DNA of 64,000 nucleotides from KACC-23026 sp963829575 (GTDB lineage: Bacteria; Bacillota; Bacilli; Bacillales; Sporolactobacillaceae), in NCBI GenBank assembly GCA_963829575.1, contig CAWHJF010000013.1, forward strand, positions 372,001 to 436,000, in the 5' to 3' direction. Below are positions 1 through 8,892 of this stretch, piece after piece (positions within the stretch are counted from its first letter, which is position 1; each line of letters begins with the position of its first letter). Made by a program: the position numbers and the translations under genes. The notes below the pieces were generated by a model. The model saw only the letters and a list, made by a program, of their open reading frames with translations, searched no databases and had not been told where the DNA came from.

Positions 1-898
1 ATACGCCAGTCACTTGAATGGTCCCGAATTTCCGAACGGCTTGAGAGGCGATCTTTATGGCACTCAAGGTTCCGCCTTGAAGTTTCATGCCGCTTTGAAG
101 AAAGTCTAAATCGTTCATTTTTCCATCCATACCAACCGCATCAATGACGACGTCTGCCCCACCCTTAGTGATTTCCTTTAGGTAACTCCCAACGTTCTCA
201 TAGTGCTCAAAATTAACAATTTCGACCTTGTTGGTCCGCTTCGCATGATGCAGTCTATAATTGATGGAGTCCACCGCGATGACGCGTTTGGCGCCTTTTA
301 ACCAAGCGAACTTTTGGGCAAAGAGACCGATGGGGCCGCACCCCAACACGATCACCGTATCGCCGTCTTTGATACCCGCATGGTCCACACTCCAAAAGCC
401 AGTCGTCATCGCGTCCGCAATGACACTTAACTTTTCATCAGGTTCTTCACACGTTTCTGGTATTTTAAAATGGGTGAAATTAGCAAATGGGACTCTTAAG
501 TATTCTGCTTGCCCGCCGGGGTAACCACCTGTGGTTCCTGAATAACCGAAATAGGCGCCCATATCCCCGTTCTCATTGGAGTTGTCGCATTGGCTTTCCA
601 TGTGGTTTTTACAGTAAAAGCATTCCCCACATGCGATATTAAAAGGGATGATCACACGATCGCCTTTTTTGACCTTCGTGACCTCTGGCCCCACTTCCTC
701 AACAATGCCCATTGGTTCATGCCCAATGACGTAATCCTCTTGTGTATTTGGGATTATTCCATGAATTAAATGTAAATCCGATCCGCAAATCGCGGTACTT
801 GTGACTTTGATGATCATATCATCAGGTTTTTGGATTTTCGGATCTTGGACGTCTTTTACGACGACATTTTTGATACCTTGATACGTTACAGCCTTCAT
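1..898 (-). CDS. adhB: Zinc-dependent alcohol dehydrogenase, AdhB-like (C-terminus outside window)
   Basis: Partial gene: 299 codons are present and the 3' end lies left of base 1. ATG at 898 follows a GGAGGT ribosome site. It is a medium-chain zinc dehydrogenase. Catalytic-zinc ligands are Cys38 (ICGSD) and His60-Glu61 (GHEP). The structural-zinc cysteines are 90, 93, 96 and 104. The nucleotide-binding motif GCGPIG lies near residue 185. The family oxidises alcohols or aldehydes with NAD(P); the sequence resembles glutathione-independent formaldehyde-dehydrogenase-like enzymes. Directly upstream on the same strand are two coat-F-like genes, the order I recall for B. subtilis yraG-yraF-adhB. 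That supports the symbol and suggests expression in the sporulating cell. The true substrate is unknown. Confidence 0.85.
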   Translation of the reverse strand, partial: MKAVTYQGIKNVVVKDVQDPKIQKPDDMIIKVTSTAICGSDLHLIHGIIPNTQEDYVIGHEPMGIVEEVGPEVTKVKKGDRVIIPFNIACGECFYCKNHMESQCDNSNENGDMGAYFGYSGTTGGYPGGQAEYLRVPFANFTHFKIPETCEEPDEKLSVIADAMTTGFWSVDHAGIKDGDTVIVLGCGPIGLFAQKFAWLKGAKRVIAVDSINYRLHHAKRTNKVEIVNFEHYENVGSYLKEITKGGADVVIDAVGMDGKMNDLDFLQSGMKLQGGTLSAIKIASQAVRKFGTIQVTGV

Positions 899-916
899 TA
901 CACGTTACCTCCAGTG

Positions 917-1285
917 TTAGTGTTCATCAGGTGTCCGATCAAACATCCCTTTTCTATTCGTTTCACCAGGAAAAAGGGTCATTTTACCGATCCTCATCGT
1001 ATTCTTAGCAGAAAGCTGATCTAATTTGTATTGCTCCGAGAAATCGTAAGGATGGAACCACTTTTTCTTAACCATCAGGTCGGTGATTTCTTGATGCATC
1101 GCGATTTCTTGTAAAAGTTGCTTGCGCAAGAGTACGCGAAGTTCAGGTGTTGTCGTTTCAGTCAAAGCGACAGCGGTATTTCGGACACCTTCTTTGGCAC
1201 GCATTAGAAAATCGGTTGCAAATGTGGTGTCCGCAAGTTCAGGTACATTAAGTGCGTTAATCGGATCTAAATGGTCATAGTTCAC
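917..1285 (-). CDS. yraF: Spore coat protein, CotF-like (YraF type)
   Basis: 122 residues. I place the start at GTG 1285 because AAAGGAAGG precedes it at proper spacing and the longer frame overlaps the upstream gene. The protein is helical, with the CotF-family stretch ...LRKQLLQEIAMHQEI...MVKKKWFHPYDF in its second half, and has no signal peptide. CotF-like proteins are thought to be deposited in the spore coat. It sits between the 81-residue coat-like gene (16 bp upstream) and the alcohol dehydrogenase (18 bp downstream), so the three probably form one operon. The assignment rests on the family signature plus conserved neighbours; the actual role in the coat is inferred. Confidence 0.75.
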   Translation of the reverse strand: MNYDHLDPINALNVPELADTTFATDFLMRAKEGVRNTAVALTETTTPELRVLLRKQLLQEIAMHQEITDLMVKKKWFHPYDFSEQYKLDQLSAKNTMRIGKMTLFPGETNRKGMFDRTPDEH

Positions 1286-1301
1286 GGGCTTGACCTTCCT
1301 T

Positions 1302-1547
1302 TCAATTGATAATGGGAGTGGGGCGGCTTTCAGGGACAGGCGCTTGGAAAGGTGCCTTTTCATAAAACGATTGAAGTTCCACAAGTGCTTGAATCGATTG
1401 CTCCACGTCTTTTTGCATAAGGGTTTTTAGATCTTCATCAAAAACAAGCCCTTGAATGAGTTTCGATTTTGCTAAACAAAGTGTCTTAAAGTTGATGGCT
1501 TCATGCAACTCTAGAGATTCATGATTCGCTAACTCTTTTTGGTTCAC
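1302..1547 (-). CDS. yraG: Small coat-F-like protein (YraG type)
   Basis: 81 residues starting at ATG 1547, with AGGATCC-type purine sequence and a GGAGGATC site just upstream. It is acidic and helical, rich in Leu and Glu, with no membrane segment or signal peptide, and ends in a Pro-rich tail. It is the first gene of the apparent yraG-yraF-adhB operon. Small partner proteins of CotF-like coat proteins are the closest match by length and context. The similarity visible by eye is weak, so the coat role is mostly inferred from neighbours. Confidence 0.6.
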   Translation of the reverse strand: MNQKELANHESLELHEAINFKTLCLAKSKLIQGLVFDEDLKTLMQKDVEQSIQALVELQSFYEKAPFQAPVPESRPTPIIN

Positions 1548-1716
1548 TCTAAGGATCCTCCTTCATTTGATCTAGGTCGCTATTTTCCCCATAAATCTTG
1601 GATACAACTCAGGTTAATATCAGATTCCTGATTTAAGGCCTGATGCTGCTCGATAAAAAAAGAGGCAGCCCAAGAAGGAAAGGTTATACCCTTCTGGAGT
1701 GCCTCGTTTCTGATAG

Positions 1717-2607
1717 TCAAGCCTGAATATGGAAAAATAAATATTGGGTGTTGTTTGTAAAGGCAGGCGAATCATAATAAGACCAATAGCGATTACGACT
1801 GTTCGTGGTATGGGCATTGACCAGTGGCTGGCCATCCGAATCGAATCCGGTCACGATCGAGTTATGATTCCATTTACCGTTACCGTCCCAATCATAACAA
1901 ATCACATCTCCGGGCTCTAATTGGTTTGCTTCGTCAACCGTCGCCGCATTAAACAGATTTCCTTCACTTAAAAGATACGTTTTTAAGGCATTGGCTACCG
2001 ACCAACTGTAACTATAGGAGTTTTCACCTTGGTACCACCAGCCCTTTGTTTTCTCCCCAATGTGTTCCATAGGTGCACCGCCAGCTCGAAGACATTGAGA
2101 GACATAGTTCGTACAATCGACATCGAATTTTCGGTAATCAGGATTATAATCATTCCACCACTTCTCAGCATAATTGACAACGCCCTGTCGATCATATTGA
2201 AATGGTTTTCTTTCTTGTTTCCCATCAGAGAAATCAAGTTCTGTCGGCTCAATAGAAGGAATGTCCCATTCCACCAATCGATCCTGAATCACTATCTCAT
2301 CAAAAACGATCATTTCTCTCTCTTGATTTTGTTCTTCTAGATAACTCTGATCCTTTTGTTGAATTTGAATCGCCAAATATTGGCGATAACGAATATGTTC
2401 TTCATCGTTCACTATGTGATGGCTGAAAACCGTACCGTTAATGATCGATTTCACGATCTCGGCATCCCGCTCTTTTAACCAAGCTTTTTTCCGTGCAATA
2501 AGCTCCGACTCTTTTTCGTCAAACTTAGCATCACCATCTGTCACGCGATCTACCCAAAGCTCTCCTGTTTGTTGGACCTGTTCACGCCAAGCTTTTCTCC
2601 AATTCAA
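1717..2607 (-). CDS. Amidase-domain protein (putative amidase, PF12671-like)
   Basis: About 296 residues. The longest frame begins at GTG 2616, but AAAGAAAGGG lies right against it; TTG 2607 has correct spacing and is preferred. The N-terminal ~135 residues are charged and helical. The C-terminal half carries the amidase_6 signature: NYAEKWW, then D-C-TNYVSQCL with the likely nucleophile Cys near residue 165, and a WNHNSIVTG histidine near residue 252. Such proteins are NlpC/P60-related amidases, often exported in Bacilli; no signal peptide is visible here, so the site of action is uncertain. It is transcribed alone, divergent from copA. The substrate is unknown and could be peptidoglycan. 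Confidence 0.7.
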   Translation of the reverse strand: MNWRKAWREQVQQTGELWVDRVTDGDAKFDEKESELIARKKAWLKERDAEIVKSIINGTVFSHHIVNDEEHIRYRQYLAIQIQQKDQSYLEEQNQEREMIVFDEIVIQDRLVEWDIPSIEPTELDFSDGKQERKPFQYDRQGVVNYAEKWWNDYNPDYRKFDVDCTNYVSQCLRAGGAPMEHIGEKTKGWWYQGENSYSYSWSVANALKTYLLSEGNLFNAATVDEANQLEPGDVICYDWDGNGKWNHNSIVTGFDSDGQPLVNAHTTNSRNRYWSYYDSPAFTNNTQYLFFHIQA

Positions 2608-2616
2608 AATCAACAC

Positions 2617-2890
2617 CCTTTCTTTGCCAATCCCTAAATTAGTCTTTTAGACCTTCGTTCTTTTTTATGTTCATGGACAGGAAAGGGTGCTTTTACACAT
2701 GGAAATGGTGATAACGGAATGGCTGTCCGCACGGGGCGGCGCGGCCACCTGTTCCGTTAAATCCACCAAATTCGCCGTGTACCATTCTTCGCACACACGT
2801 TCTTCAACAGTGATAGATTTTACTCATATATTAGTAGAAAGGACAATAGAATAATAGTATAAAATCTCTCAAATTGAGGAGGTGAGAGGG
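2617..2890. promoter_or_regulatory. Divergent intergenic region before copA, with a GC-rich inverted repeat
   Basis: This gap separates the minus-strand amidase from plus-strand copA. It contains an inverted repeat with 8-bp perfect arms TAACGGAA (2712-2719) and TTCCGTTA (2752-2759) enclosing a GC-rich core with further pairing. It has no U-tract, so it is not a terminator. A TATAAA near 2855 could be the copA -10, but no convincing -35 is seen. I do not recognise a CsoR or CueR operator. Confidence 0.4.
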
Positions 2891-5290
2891 ATGTCGATGA
2901 ATGATCAAGACCTCTCATTGTCGATCACAGGTATGACCTGTGCGGCTTGTTCGACACGAATTGAAAAGGTCCTGAACAGAATGGACGGTGTTGAAGCAAC
3001 CGTAAACTTAGCGCTCGAAAGCGCCAAAGTGACCATTCATAACAATCAAGTCCATACCGAGGATCTCTTAAAGAAAATTAGAAAATTAGGCTACGACGTG
3101 CGCGAAGAAACACAGGAGTTTGATATACGCGGTATGACCTGTGCGGCATGTAGTACACGGATTGAAACTGTGTTAAATAAAATGCCCGGTGTGGATCATG
3201 CTACGATCAATTTGGTGACGGAGACAGGGACCGTTCAATTTCTATCCGGTGCGATAACAGTTCAAGACATTGTAGAACGCGTCCAAAAGTTAGGGTATGA
3301 GGCGATACCTAAAAAGGAAGGCGAGCCAGGAGACTATAAAGAAAAGGAAGATAACGAGAAACGGAAAGCATTTTTACGTTCGTTGATTTTTTCACTCCCT
3401 TTTATCTATGTGATGATCGGGAAAACAGGGGTTCTAAGAGTTCCAGGGGTTTTAGAAAATAGCTTGGTCCAGTTGGTTTTAGCCACTTTTATTGAGTTCT
3501 ATATTGGATGGCCATTCTTTGTTGGGGCCTATCGCGCACTGACTAATAAGAGTGCGAACATGGATGTTTTAATCGCCCTTGGAACGGGCACAGCGTATTT
3601 TTATAGTCTATTCGGAATCATTCGGTCGCGCGTTCAGCCAGAGGTGCAGGCTGAGCTTTATTTTGAGACCAGTGCCTTAATTGTCACACTAATCCTCCTC
3701 GGTAAATGGTTTGAAGCTCGAGCCAAAGGACGGACGACCCTTGCGATTAAATCGCTACTTAATTTGCAAGCAAAAGTCGCTACAGTGGTTCGAGATGGGG
3801 AGCAAGTGAAACTCCCCGTTGATGACGTTCAAGTTGGTGACGTTCTGATTGTGCACCCTGGAGAAAAGATTCCAGTTGATGGGAGGATTATTGAGGGAAA
3901 GTCAACGGTCGATGCATCCATGATTACAGGGGAATCGCTCCCAGTTGAGAAACACCATGGGGATCATGTCATCGGGTCGACTCTTAATCAAAACGGAACC
4001 TTAACGATGAAAGCTGAGAAGGTTGGTAAGGATACTGCTTTGGCCGGAATTGTGAAGAGCGTCAAAGAGGCCCAAGGTTCAAAGGCTCCGATCCAGCGCA
4101 TGGCTGATGTCCTATCCGGTATTTTTGTCCCGATTGTCGTTGGAATCGCGATTGTGACGTTTATTACCTGGGTTGTGTGGGTCACACCCGGTCATCTGCC
4201 ATCTGCCTTGAAAGCGGCGATTGCTGTTCTAGTTATTGCTTGTCCATGTTCACTCGGTCTTGCGACACCCACTTCGATTATGGTGGGGACAGGTGTTGGC
4301 GCAGAATCAGGCATTCTCTATAAGGGTGGTGAATATCTCGAGACGGTCCATCATTTAGATGCTGTTGTATTGGACAAGACTGGTACGATTACAAAAGGTC
4401 AACCGGAAGTCACAAATTTTATAAATATCGGTCGTGATTCGGATCAAACCTTACTCACCAAGATTGTAGCAGCGGAAAAATCGTCCGAGCATCCGCTTGC
4501 AAAAGCCATCGTTCAATACGCTCGAAAAAACTGGATTGAAGCGAAGAACGCCACCGATTTTGAAGCCATACCCGGAGCGGGACTCTCTGCAACAGTGGAC
4601 CATATTCCGATTTTGATTGGGACCCGAAAATTAATGAAACGTGAGGCTATTTCAATTGAGGCCTATGAGCCAAGACTGTCCGTTTTTGAACAAGATGGAA
4701 AAACAGCCGTTCTTGTGGCTTATAATGGAAGCCTTCAAGGCATTCTGGCTATTGCGGATACGGTCAAAGAAACTTCTAAAGGCGCCATCCATGATCTGAA
4801 AGCTTTAGGACTAGAGGTCTATATGATGACCGGTGACAATAAGCGAACCGCAGAAGCGATCGGTAAGCAAGTCGGGATCGAGCATGTGTTTGCGGAAGTG
4901 TTACCTGAAGAGAAAGCGGAGAAAATCAAAGAACTGCAGAAACTTGGCAAGAAGGTGGGAATGGTGGGAGACGGGATTAACGATGCGCCGGCCCTTGCTA
5001 CTGCGGACATCGGAATAGCCGTCGGATCCGGCGCAGATGTCGCGATTGAAACGGCTGATGTGACACTAGTTGGCGGAGGGTTAGAGCAACTCGTAAAAGC
5101 CATTGTACTCAGTGAGAAAACGATGAAAAACATTCGCCAAAACTTATTCTGGGCGATTTTCTATAACTCAATTGGCATTCCTATTGCGGCCTTCGGACTA
5201 CTCGCGCCCTGGGTAGCAGGCGCGGCCATGGCATTTAGTTCAGTATCCGTTGTGACGAACGCCTTGAGGCTCAAACGGGTCAAGTTCTAA
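2891..5290 (+). CDS. copA: Copper-exporting P-type ATPase CopA
   Basis: Translation probably begins at ATG 2891, eight bases after GGAGG; GTG 2882 and ATG 2897 are alternatives. The 799-residue protein has two N-terminal heavy-metal domains, each with GMTCAACS (near residues 14 and 82). Membrane helices and the Cys-Pro-Cys ion-binding motif follow (near 451). Then come the phosphorylation site DKTGT (near 495), the SEHP nucleotide-domain motif and GDGINDAP (near 693). This is a P1B-1 copper ATPase that pumps Cu(I) out of the cytoplasm. No CopZ chaperone or CsoR repressor gene is adjacent. A CopC-domain protein at 22.2 kb is the only other visible copper gene. Confidence 0.95.
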   Translation: MSMNDQDLSLSITGMTCAACSTRIEKVLNRMDGVEATVNLALESAKVTIHNNQVHTEDLLKKIRKLGYDVREETQEFDIRGMTCAACSTRIETVLNKMPGVDHATINLVTETGTVQFLSGAITVQDIVERVQKLGYEAIPKKEGEPGDYKEKEDNEKRKAFLRSLIFSLPFIYVMIGKTGVLRVPGVLENSLVQLVLATFIEFYIGWPFFVGAYRALTNKSANMDVLIALGTGTAYFYSLFGIIRSRVQPEVQAELYFETSALIVTLILLGKWFEARAKGRTTLAIKSLLNLQAKVATVVRDGEQVKLPVDDVQVGDVLIVHPGEKIPVDGRIIEGKSTVDASMITGESLPVEKHHGDHVIGSTLNQNGTLTMKAEKVGKDTALAGIVKSVKEAQGSKAPIQRMADVLSGIFVPIVVGIAIVTFITWVVWVTPGHLPSALKAAIAVLVIACPCSLGLATPTSIMVGTGVGAESGILYKGGEYLETVHHLDAVVLDKTGTITKGQPEVTNFINIGRDSDQTLLTKIVAAEKSSEHPLAKAIVQYARKNWIEAKNATDFEAIPGAGLSATVDHIPILIGTRKLMKREAISIEAYEPRLSVFEQDGKTAVLVAYNGSLQGILAIADTVKETSKGAIHDLKALGLEVYMMTGDNKRTAEAIGKQVGIEHVFAEVLPEEKAEKIKELQKLGKKVGMVGDGINDAPALATADIGIAVGSGADVAIETADVTLVGGGLEQLVKAIVLSEKTMKNIRQNLFWAIFYNSIGIPIAAFGLLAPWVAGAAMAFSSVSVVTNALRLKRVKF

Positions 5291-5406
5291 ATTCAAAAAA
5301 ACGTGTCGTTGTTTCGTGTTCGGGTCTGTGCTCTAAGAAGTCCTCATTTATAATTTAGGGAAATTTAGAAATACTAAACTCTAGTTATAAATAGGAGGAC
5401 GTCATA

Positions 5407-6432
5407 ATGCGAGTATGGAAAGATCGAGACCATGAAAACATTGAGCTGACCTGTACGGAAATTGGTGGGCTTTGGAGCGTTTATAATCAAGAATCCATGA
5501 GCATCTGTTTCTTGAAATTTTTCATTCACCATCTTCAAGATCAGTCCATCAAACCATTGGCAGAAAAGGCACTGAAGATTGCGGAGGGACGGCTTAATCG
5601 TGTCAAAGAATTTTATGAGAATGAAAACTTCCCATTACCGGCTGGTTTTAGTGACTCTGATGTTAATTTCTCTGCCCCCCCTCTTTTTCATGATCCGTTT
5701 ATATTGAGTTATATTTACATGGAAAATCGACTTAACATGATCAGCTATAGTTATACAGCGTCGACGAACGTTCGCCTTGACGTATTAGATTTTTTCAATG
5801 AATGTTTGCATACCTCAACGGAGATGCTTGGGAAAGCTGTTAAATTGATGTTGTCAAAAGGGTTGTATGACAGACCCCCAAAGATGAATTACCCACAAGA
5901 AATTGAATTCGTGAAGAAAGAGTCGTTTGTGTCAGGAATCGTAGGGAAAAAGCGATCATTGAATGCCATTGAGTTATCTGAGATATTTTTCAACATAGAG
6001 AGAAATTATTTTTCCGTTCTCATCATGTTAGGTTTTGCGCAAATCGTTAAAGAAAAGTCTCTTAAAGAACATATTCTAAAAGGGAAAACGATTAGCGAAA
6101 ATCAAATTTCATTTTTTAATGACTTATTAATGGACGAGGAACTCCTTGGAACGGTAACGGTAAGCATGGAAGTGACGGATTCAACCGTTTCGCCGTATTC
6201 AGACAAACTCATTTTGTCCATGATTAATGCCCTTAATTCTGTAGACATCAATTTAATCTCGCATGCTTTGTCTCTATCCATGCGTACGGATCTTACGGCT
6301 CAGTACAGCAAGATTATTGGTGAAGTCATAAAATATAGTAAGGAAACATTTGATATTATGGTGGATAAGCAATGGCTCGAACAGCCTCCTCTTGTCACCG
6401 AACGAAAAGACCTGATCAATAAGAAGGAATAG
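5407..6432 (+). CDS. DUF3231 family protein, copy 1
   Basis: 341 residues with ATG 5407 behind AGGAGGACGTCATA. The protein has two similar halves of about 160 residues. Each begins with an E(I/L)-x-x-(L/I) helix and each ends with a Pro-Pro motif (DRPP near 157, EQPP near 329). This is the hallmark of DUF3231, an all-helical Bacillales family of unknown function whose domains resemble ferritin-like or coat-F-like bundles. No signal peptide is present. A second, diverged copy lies at 15976-16983. It is transcribed alone and followed by a clear terminator. A role in the spore or sporulating cell is possible but unproven. Confidence 0.8.
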   Translation: MRVWKDRDHENIELTCTEIGGLWSVYNQESMSICFLKFFIHHLQDQSIKPLAEKALKIAEGRLNRVKEFYENENFPLPAGFSDSDVNFSAPPLFHDPFILSYIYMENRLNMISYSYTASTNVRLDVLDFFNECLHTSTEMLGKAVKLMLSKGLYDRPPKMNYPQEIEFVKKESFVSGIVGKKRSLNAIELSEIFFNIERNYFSVLIMLGFAQIVKEKSLKEHILKGKTISENQISFFNDLLMDEELLGTVTVSMEVTDSTVSPYSDKLILSMINALNSVDINLISHALSLSMRTDLTAQYSKIIGEVIKYSKETFDIMVDKQWLEQPPLVTERKDLINKKE

Positions 6433-6447
6433 AATGTAAGAATGGGG

Positions 6448-6486
6448 AGCTGGATCCGTTTGTTTGTCTGGATCCAGCTTTTATTT
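6448..6486 (+). terminator. Terminator after DUF3231 copy 1
   Basis: Perfect 10-bp stem AGCTGGATCC / GGATCCAGCT (6448-6457 and 6470-6479) with a 12-base loop, followed by TTTTATTT. Confidence 0.8.
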
Positions 6487-6535
6487 GGACCTGATGAATG
6501 AGGAAGCGTGGCAAGGACGTTCTTTAAGATGAATA

Positions 6536-6569
6536 AGAAAAAGAGTGTGCAAGCGGGGCTCGCACACTC
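6536..6569 (-). terminator. Terminator of the ktrAB operon
   Basis: On the minus strand, GAGTGTGC and GCACACTC (8-bp perfect stem, 6543-6550 and 6562-6569) are followed by TTTTTCTT. The stem overlaps the last bases of the ktrB stop codon. Confidence 0.8.
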
Positions 6570-7893
6570 AACCAGTGAGGATGTTTTCTTTTGGATAGCG
6601 GATTGGCGCATCGTTTTGTTTGGCGAAGGAAATGGCGAGTGTTACAGGGCCGATTTTCCCTGTAAACATCACAAAGATGATCACAATCCGTCCTATGGTT
6701 GTTAAATGTCCCGTTAATCCCATCGACAAACCGACGGTCCCAAACGCTGAGATGGTTTCAAATAGAATCTCAATGAGTGGGGCTTTTTGCGTGACATCCA
6801 AAATGAATACCGCGACAAAAATGAGCGATGAAGCGAGAAAGCTCACGACCAAAGAGCGAATGACAATCGATTGGGTGACGGTCCGCTTGAAGACGACAAT
6901 TTCGGATTTGCCTCGCAAATAAGCCACCACACAAAGGATCATCGCAATAAAGGTGGTTAATTTGATCCCGCCACCCGTTGATCCGCTTCCTGCACCGACA
7001 AACATTAAAAGATACATAAGGAATAAAGTAGGATGCCTTAATTGACTAATATCAATGGTGTTAAAACCTGCTGTCCGAGGGACCGTGCCTTGAAAATAGG
7101 CCGCCCAGATTTTTTGCGGAAGAGAGAGTTTACCTAAAGTACCTGGGTTATTGTATTCAAGGAGAAATACCGCAATTATAGCTATAACATTGATCACGAT
7201 CGTACTGACAATCATTAACTTTGATTGAAGGCTCAGGTCTTTGAAGTGTTTTTTGGTCCATAAATCGATCAAAACCGTGAATCCTAACCCACCAATGATG
7301 TATAAAAGGGAGATGACAATATTAATCGTTGGATCGCCTACATAGCGGGACAAACTGTCCGACCACGTTGAGAAGCCAGCGTTATTAAAGGCTGAAACGG
7401 AATGGAAAATCGCGTTATAAATGCCTTTTCCCCAGCCCATTTCAGGCCCCCATCTTAGCGCAAGAAAAAATGCACCCACAGCTTCAATAATTAGTGAGTA
7501 ACTTAGAAGCCGTCTTGCCAAAAAAATGATGCCGCCAATCTCTGTTTGGTTAATGGATTGTTGCATTAAAATCCGTTGTTTTAAACCAATTTTCCGACCT
7601 AATAGCATGAAGATAAAGACGGCAAAAACCATGATCCCGAGCCCTCCTGCTTGAATCAGAAGGAGAATGACAATTTGGCCAAAATAAGTAAAGGCCGTAC
7701 CCGTATCGACCACCACGAGACCGGTTACGGTCATGGCCGAAGTCGAGGTAAAGAGTGCATCAAGAAAGTGAATCCCGTGGGTGGTTGAGATCGGAAGCAT
7801 GAGCAAACCGGTACCAACTACTATAAAGATAAAATAAACCAAGGTAATCACTTGCGAAGGGGTCAGACTGATGGTTCTAAATTTTCTCAGCAT
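6568..7893 (-). CDS. ktrB: KtrB-type potassium uptake channel subunit
   Basis: 441 residues, a polytopic TrkH/KtrB membrane protein. Four pore loops with the conserved filter glycines are visible: SAMTVTGL, SAFNNAGFS, GSGSTGGG and SAFGTVGLS. ATG 7893 lies three bases after the ktrA stop, with GAAGGTG as ribosome site, so the two are co-translated. KtrB forms the K+-translocating dimer and is gated by the cytoplasmic KtrA ring; transport is Na+-coupled in characterised systems. Its place in an operon behind a c-di-AMP riboswitch fits K+-homeostasis control by that nucleotide. Confidence 0.95.
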   Translation of the reverse strand: MLRKFRTISLTPSQVITLVYFIFIVVGTGLLMLPISTTHGIHFLDALFTSTSAMTVTGLVVVDTGTAFTYFGQIVILLLIQAGGLGIMVFAVFIFMLLGRKIGLKQRILMQQSINQTEIGGIIFLARRLLSYSLIIEAVGAFFLALRWGPEMGWGKGIYNAIFHSVSAFNNAGFSTWSDSLSRYVGDPTINIVISLLYIIGGLGFTVLIDLWTKKHFKDLSLQSKLMIVSTIVINVIAIIAVFLLEYNNPGTLGKLSLPQKIWAAYFQGTVPRTAGFNTIDISQLRHPTLFLMYLLMFVGAGSGSTGGGIKLTTFIAMILCVVAYLRGKSEIVVFKRTVTQSIVIRSLVVSFLASSLIFVAVFILDVTQKAPLIEILFETISAFGTVGLSMGLTGHLTTIGRIVIIFVMFTGKIGPVTLAISFAKQNDAPIRYPKENILTG

Positions 7894-7896
7894 CTT

Positions 7897-8559
7897 TTAT
7901 ACACCTTCTTTTTCAAAGCGTTCGATGTCTCGATTATGTCCAATGACAATTAGAGCATCGTTTTCACGAATCACTTCATCAGATGAAGGAGAGACTTTGA
8001 TGCCTCCAAACGATTTAATCGCAACGATTGTACAACCAAAGCGAGCTCGGGTATCGAGCTCAAGAAGGCTTTTGTTGGCCACCTTCTTAGAGGCAATGAC
8101 TTCCGCAATACTAAATTCATCGGATAGTTCTATAAAATCAAGAAGCTTATCTGAAACAATATGATGTGCGATCCGCTTTGCCATATCGCGTTCTGGATGA
8201 ATAATACGATCTGCCCCAATTTTTTCGAGGACGCGATGATGGTAATCATTCTGTGCCTTTACCCAAACGTTTTGCACACCCATCTCTTTAAGCAGAAGGG
8301 TTGTCAGAATGCTTTGCTGCAAATTGTCTCCGTATGAGACAATCACGTAATCAAAATTGCGAATCCCGAGCGATTTAAGCACGCCTTCTTCGGTTGTATC
8401 ACCTTGAACCGCATGGGTGGCAAAATGGGTATAATCCTCAACCCGTTCAATATCAGCATCAACGGCTAAAACTTCAACATTATAGTTATGTAATTCTTTA
8501 ACCAAATTCCCACCGAACCGGCCAAGACCAAATACGGCAAATTGTCTGTTTTTGTCCAT
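7897..8559 (-). CDS. ktrA: KtrA-type cytoplasmic regulatory subunit of K+ uptake
   Basis: 220 residues, the usual KtrA length. The N-terminal RCK/TrkA-N Rossmann domain starts with FGLGRFGGNL (residues 10-19). The C-terminal RCK_C domain runs from about residue 135, ending DALIVIGHNRDIERFE. The family binds ATP/ADP in the N domain and c-di-AMP in the C domain, forming an octameric ring that gates KtrB. ATG 8559 follows AAAGGAGC. It is the first gene of ktrAB, and its mRNA leader carries the ydaO/yuaA riboswitch; yuaA is the older name of ktrA in B. subtilis. Confidence 0.95.
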   Translation of the reverse strand: MDKNRQFAVFGLGRFGGNLVKELHNYNVEVLAVDADIERVEDYTHFATHAVQGDTTEEGVLKSLGIRNFDYVIVSYGDNLQQSILTTLLLKEMGVQNVWVKAQNDYHHRVLEKIGADRIIHPERDMAKRIAHHIVSDKLLDFIELSDEFSIAEVIASKKVANKSLLELDTRARFGCTIVAIKSFGGIKVSPSSDEVIRENDALIVIGHNRDIERFEKEGV

Positions 8560-8581
8560 TCTGAATGCTCCTTTAAAATAG

Positions 8582-8609
8582 AAAAAACCACAGAGAGAGA
8601 TTCTGTGGT
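8582..8609 (-). terminator. Riboswitch expression-platform terminator before ktrA
   Basis: On the minus strand, CCACAGA/TCTGTGG (8602-8608 and 8588-8594) is followed by six U (8582-8587), 22 bases ahead of the ktrA start codon. It lies just downstream of the aptamer, as expected for ligand-controlled termination. Confidence 0.85.
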
Positions 8610-8624
8610 CAGAAATTTAGATCA

Positions 8625-8776
8625 CAAGGGTTTCTCTTAATACACGCTTACGGAGTTAGCTGTCGGATTAGGGATTATTAAGTTTCCCTTTCTTCCAATG
8701 AAGAATTCACCCCAAGTGATGATACCCATCACATACTACTTGGTTTCCCCGTTTTCCACAAAAGAAATTCAGCGGA
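8625..8776 (-). promoter_or_regulatory. c-di-AMP (ydaO/yuaA) riboswitch
   Basis: Read on the minus strand, the leader contains the conserved blocks of the ydaO-yuaA RNA: GCTGAAT at the 5' side, ACGGGGAAACCA, GGGGTGAATTC, and the signature CCGACAGCTAACTCCGTAAG (8648-8667). It lies between a sigma-A promoter and the terminator at 8582-8609. In this class, c-di-AMP binding promotes termination, lowering K+ importer expression. Boundaries are approximate because I judged them by eye. Confidence 0.92.
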
Positions 8777-8794
8777 ATGTCACAATCAAAAAAT

Positions 8795-8823
8795 ATACTA
8801 CGCTTTAGGAGAAATTTTGTAAA
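8795..8823 (-). promoter_or_regulatory. Sigma-A promoter of ktrAB
   Basis: On the minus strand, -35 TTTACA (8818-8823), 17-bp spacer, -10 TAGTAT (8795-8800). Transcription would begin just upstream of the riboswitch. Confidence 0.7.
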
Positions 8824-8892
8824 GATGTTTTTTGCGGGGACTAGGTTTGGTAGCAAGTTTTCTGGTTAACCCAATCTTTCGCGCACAGTGTC

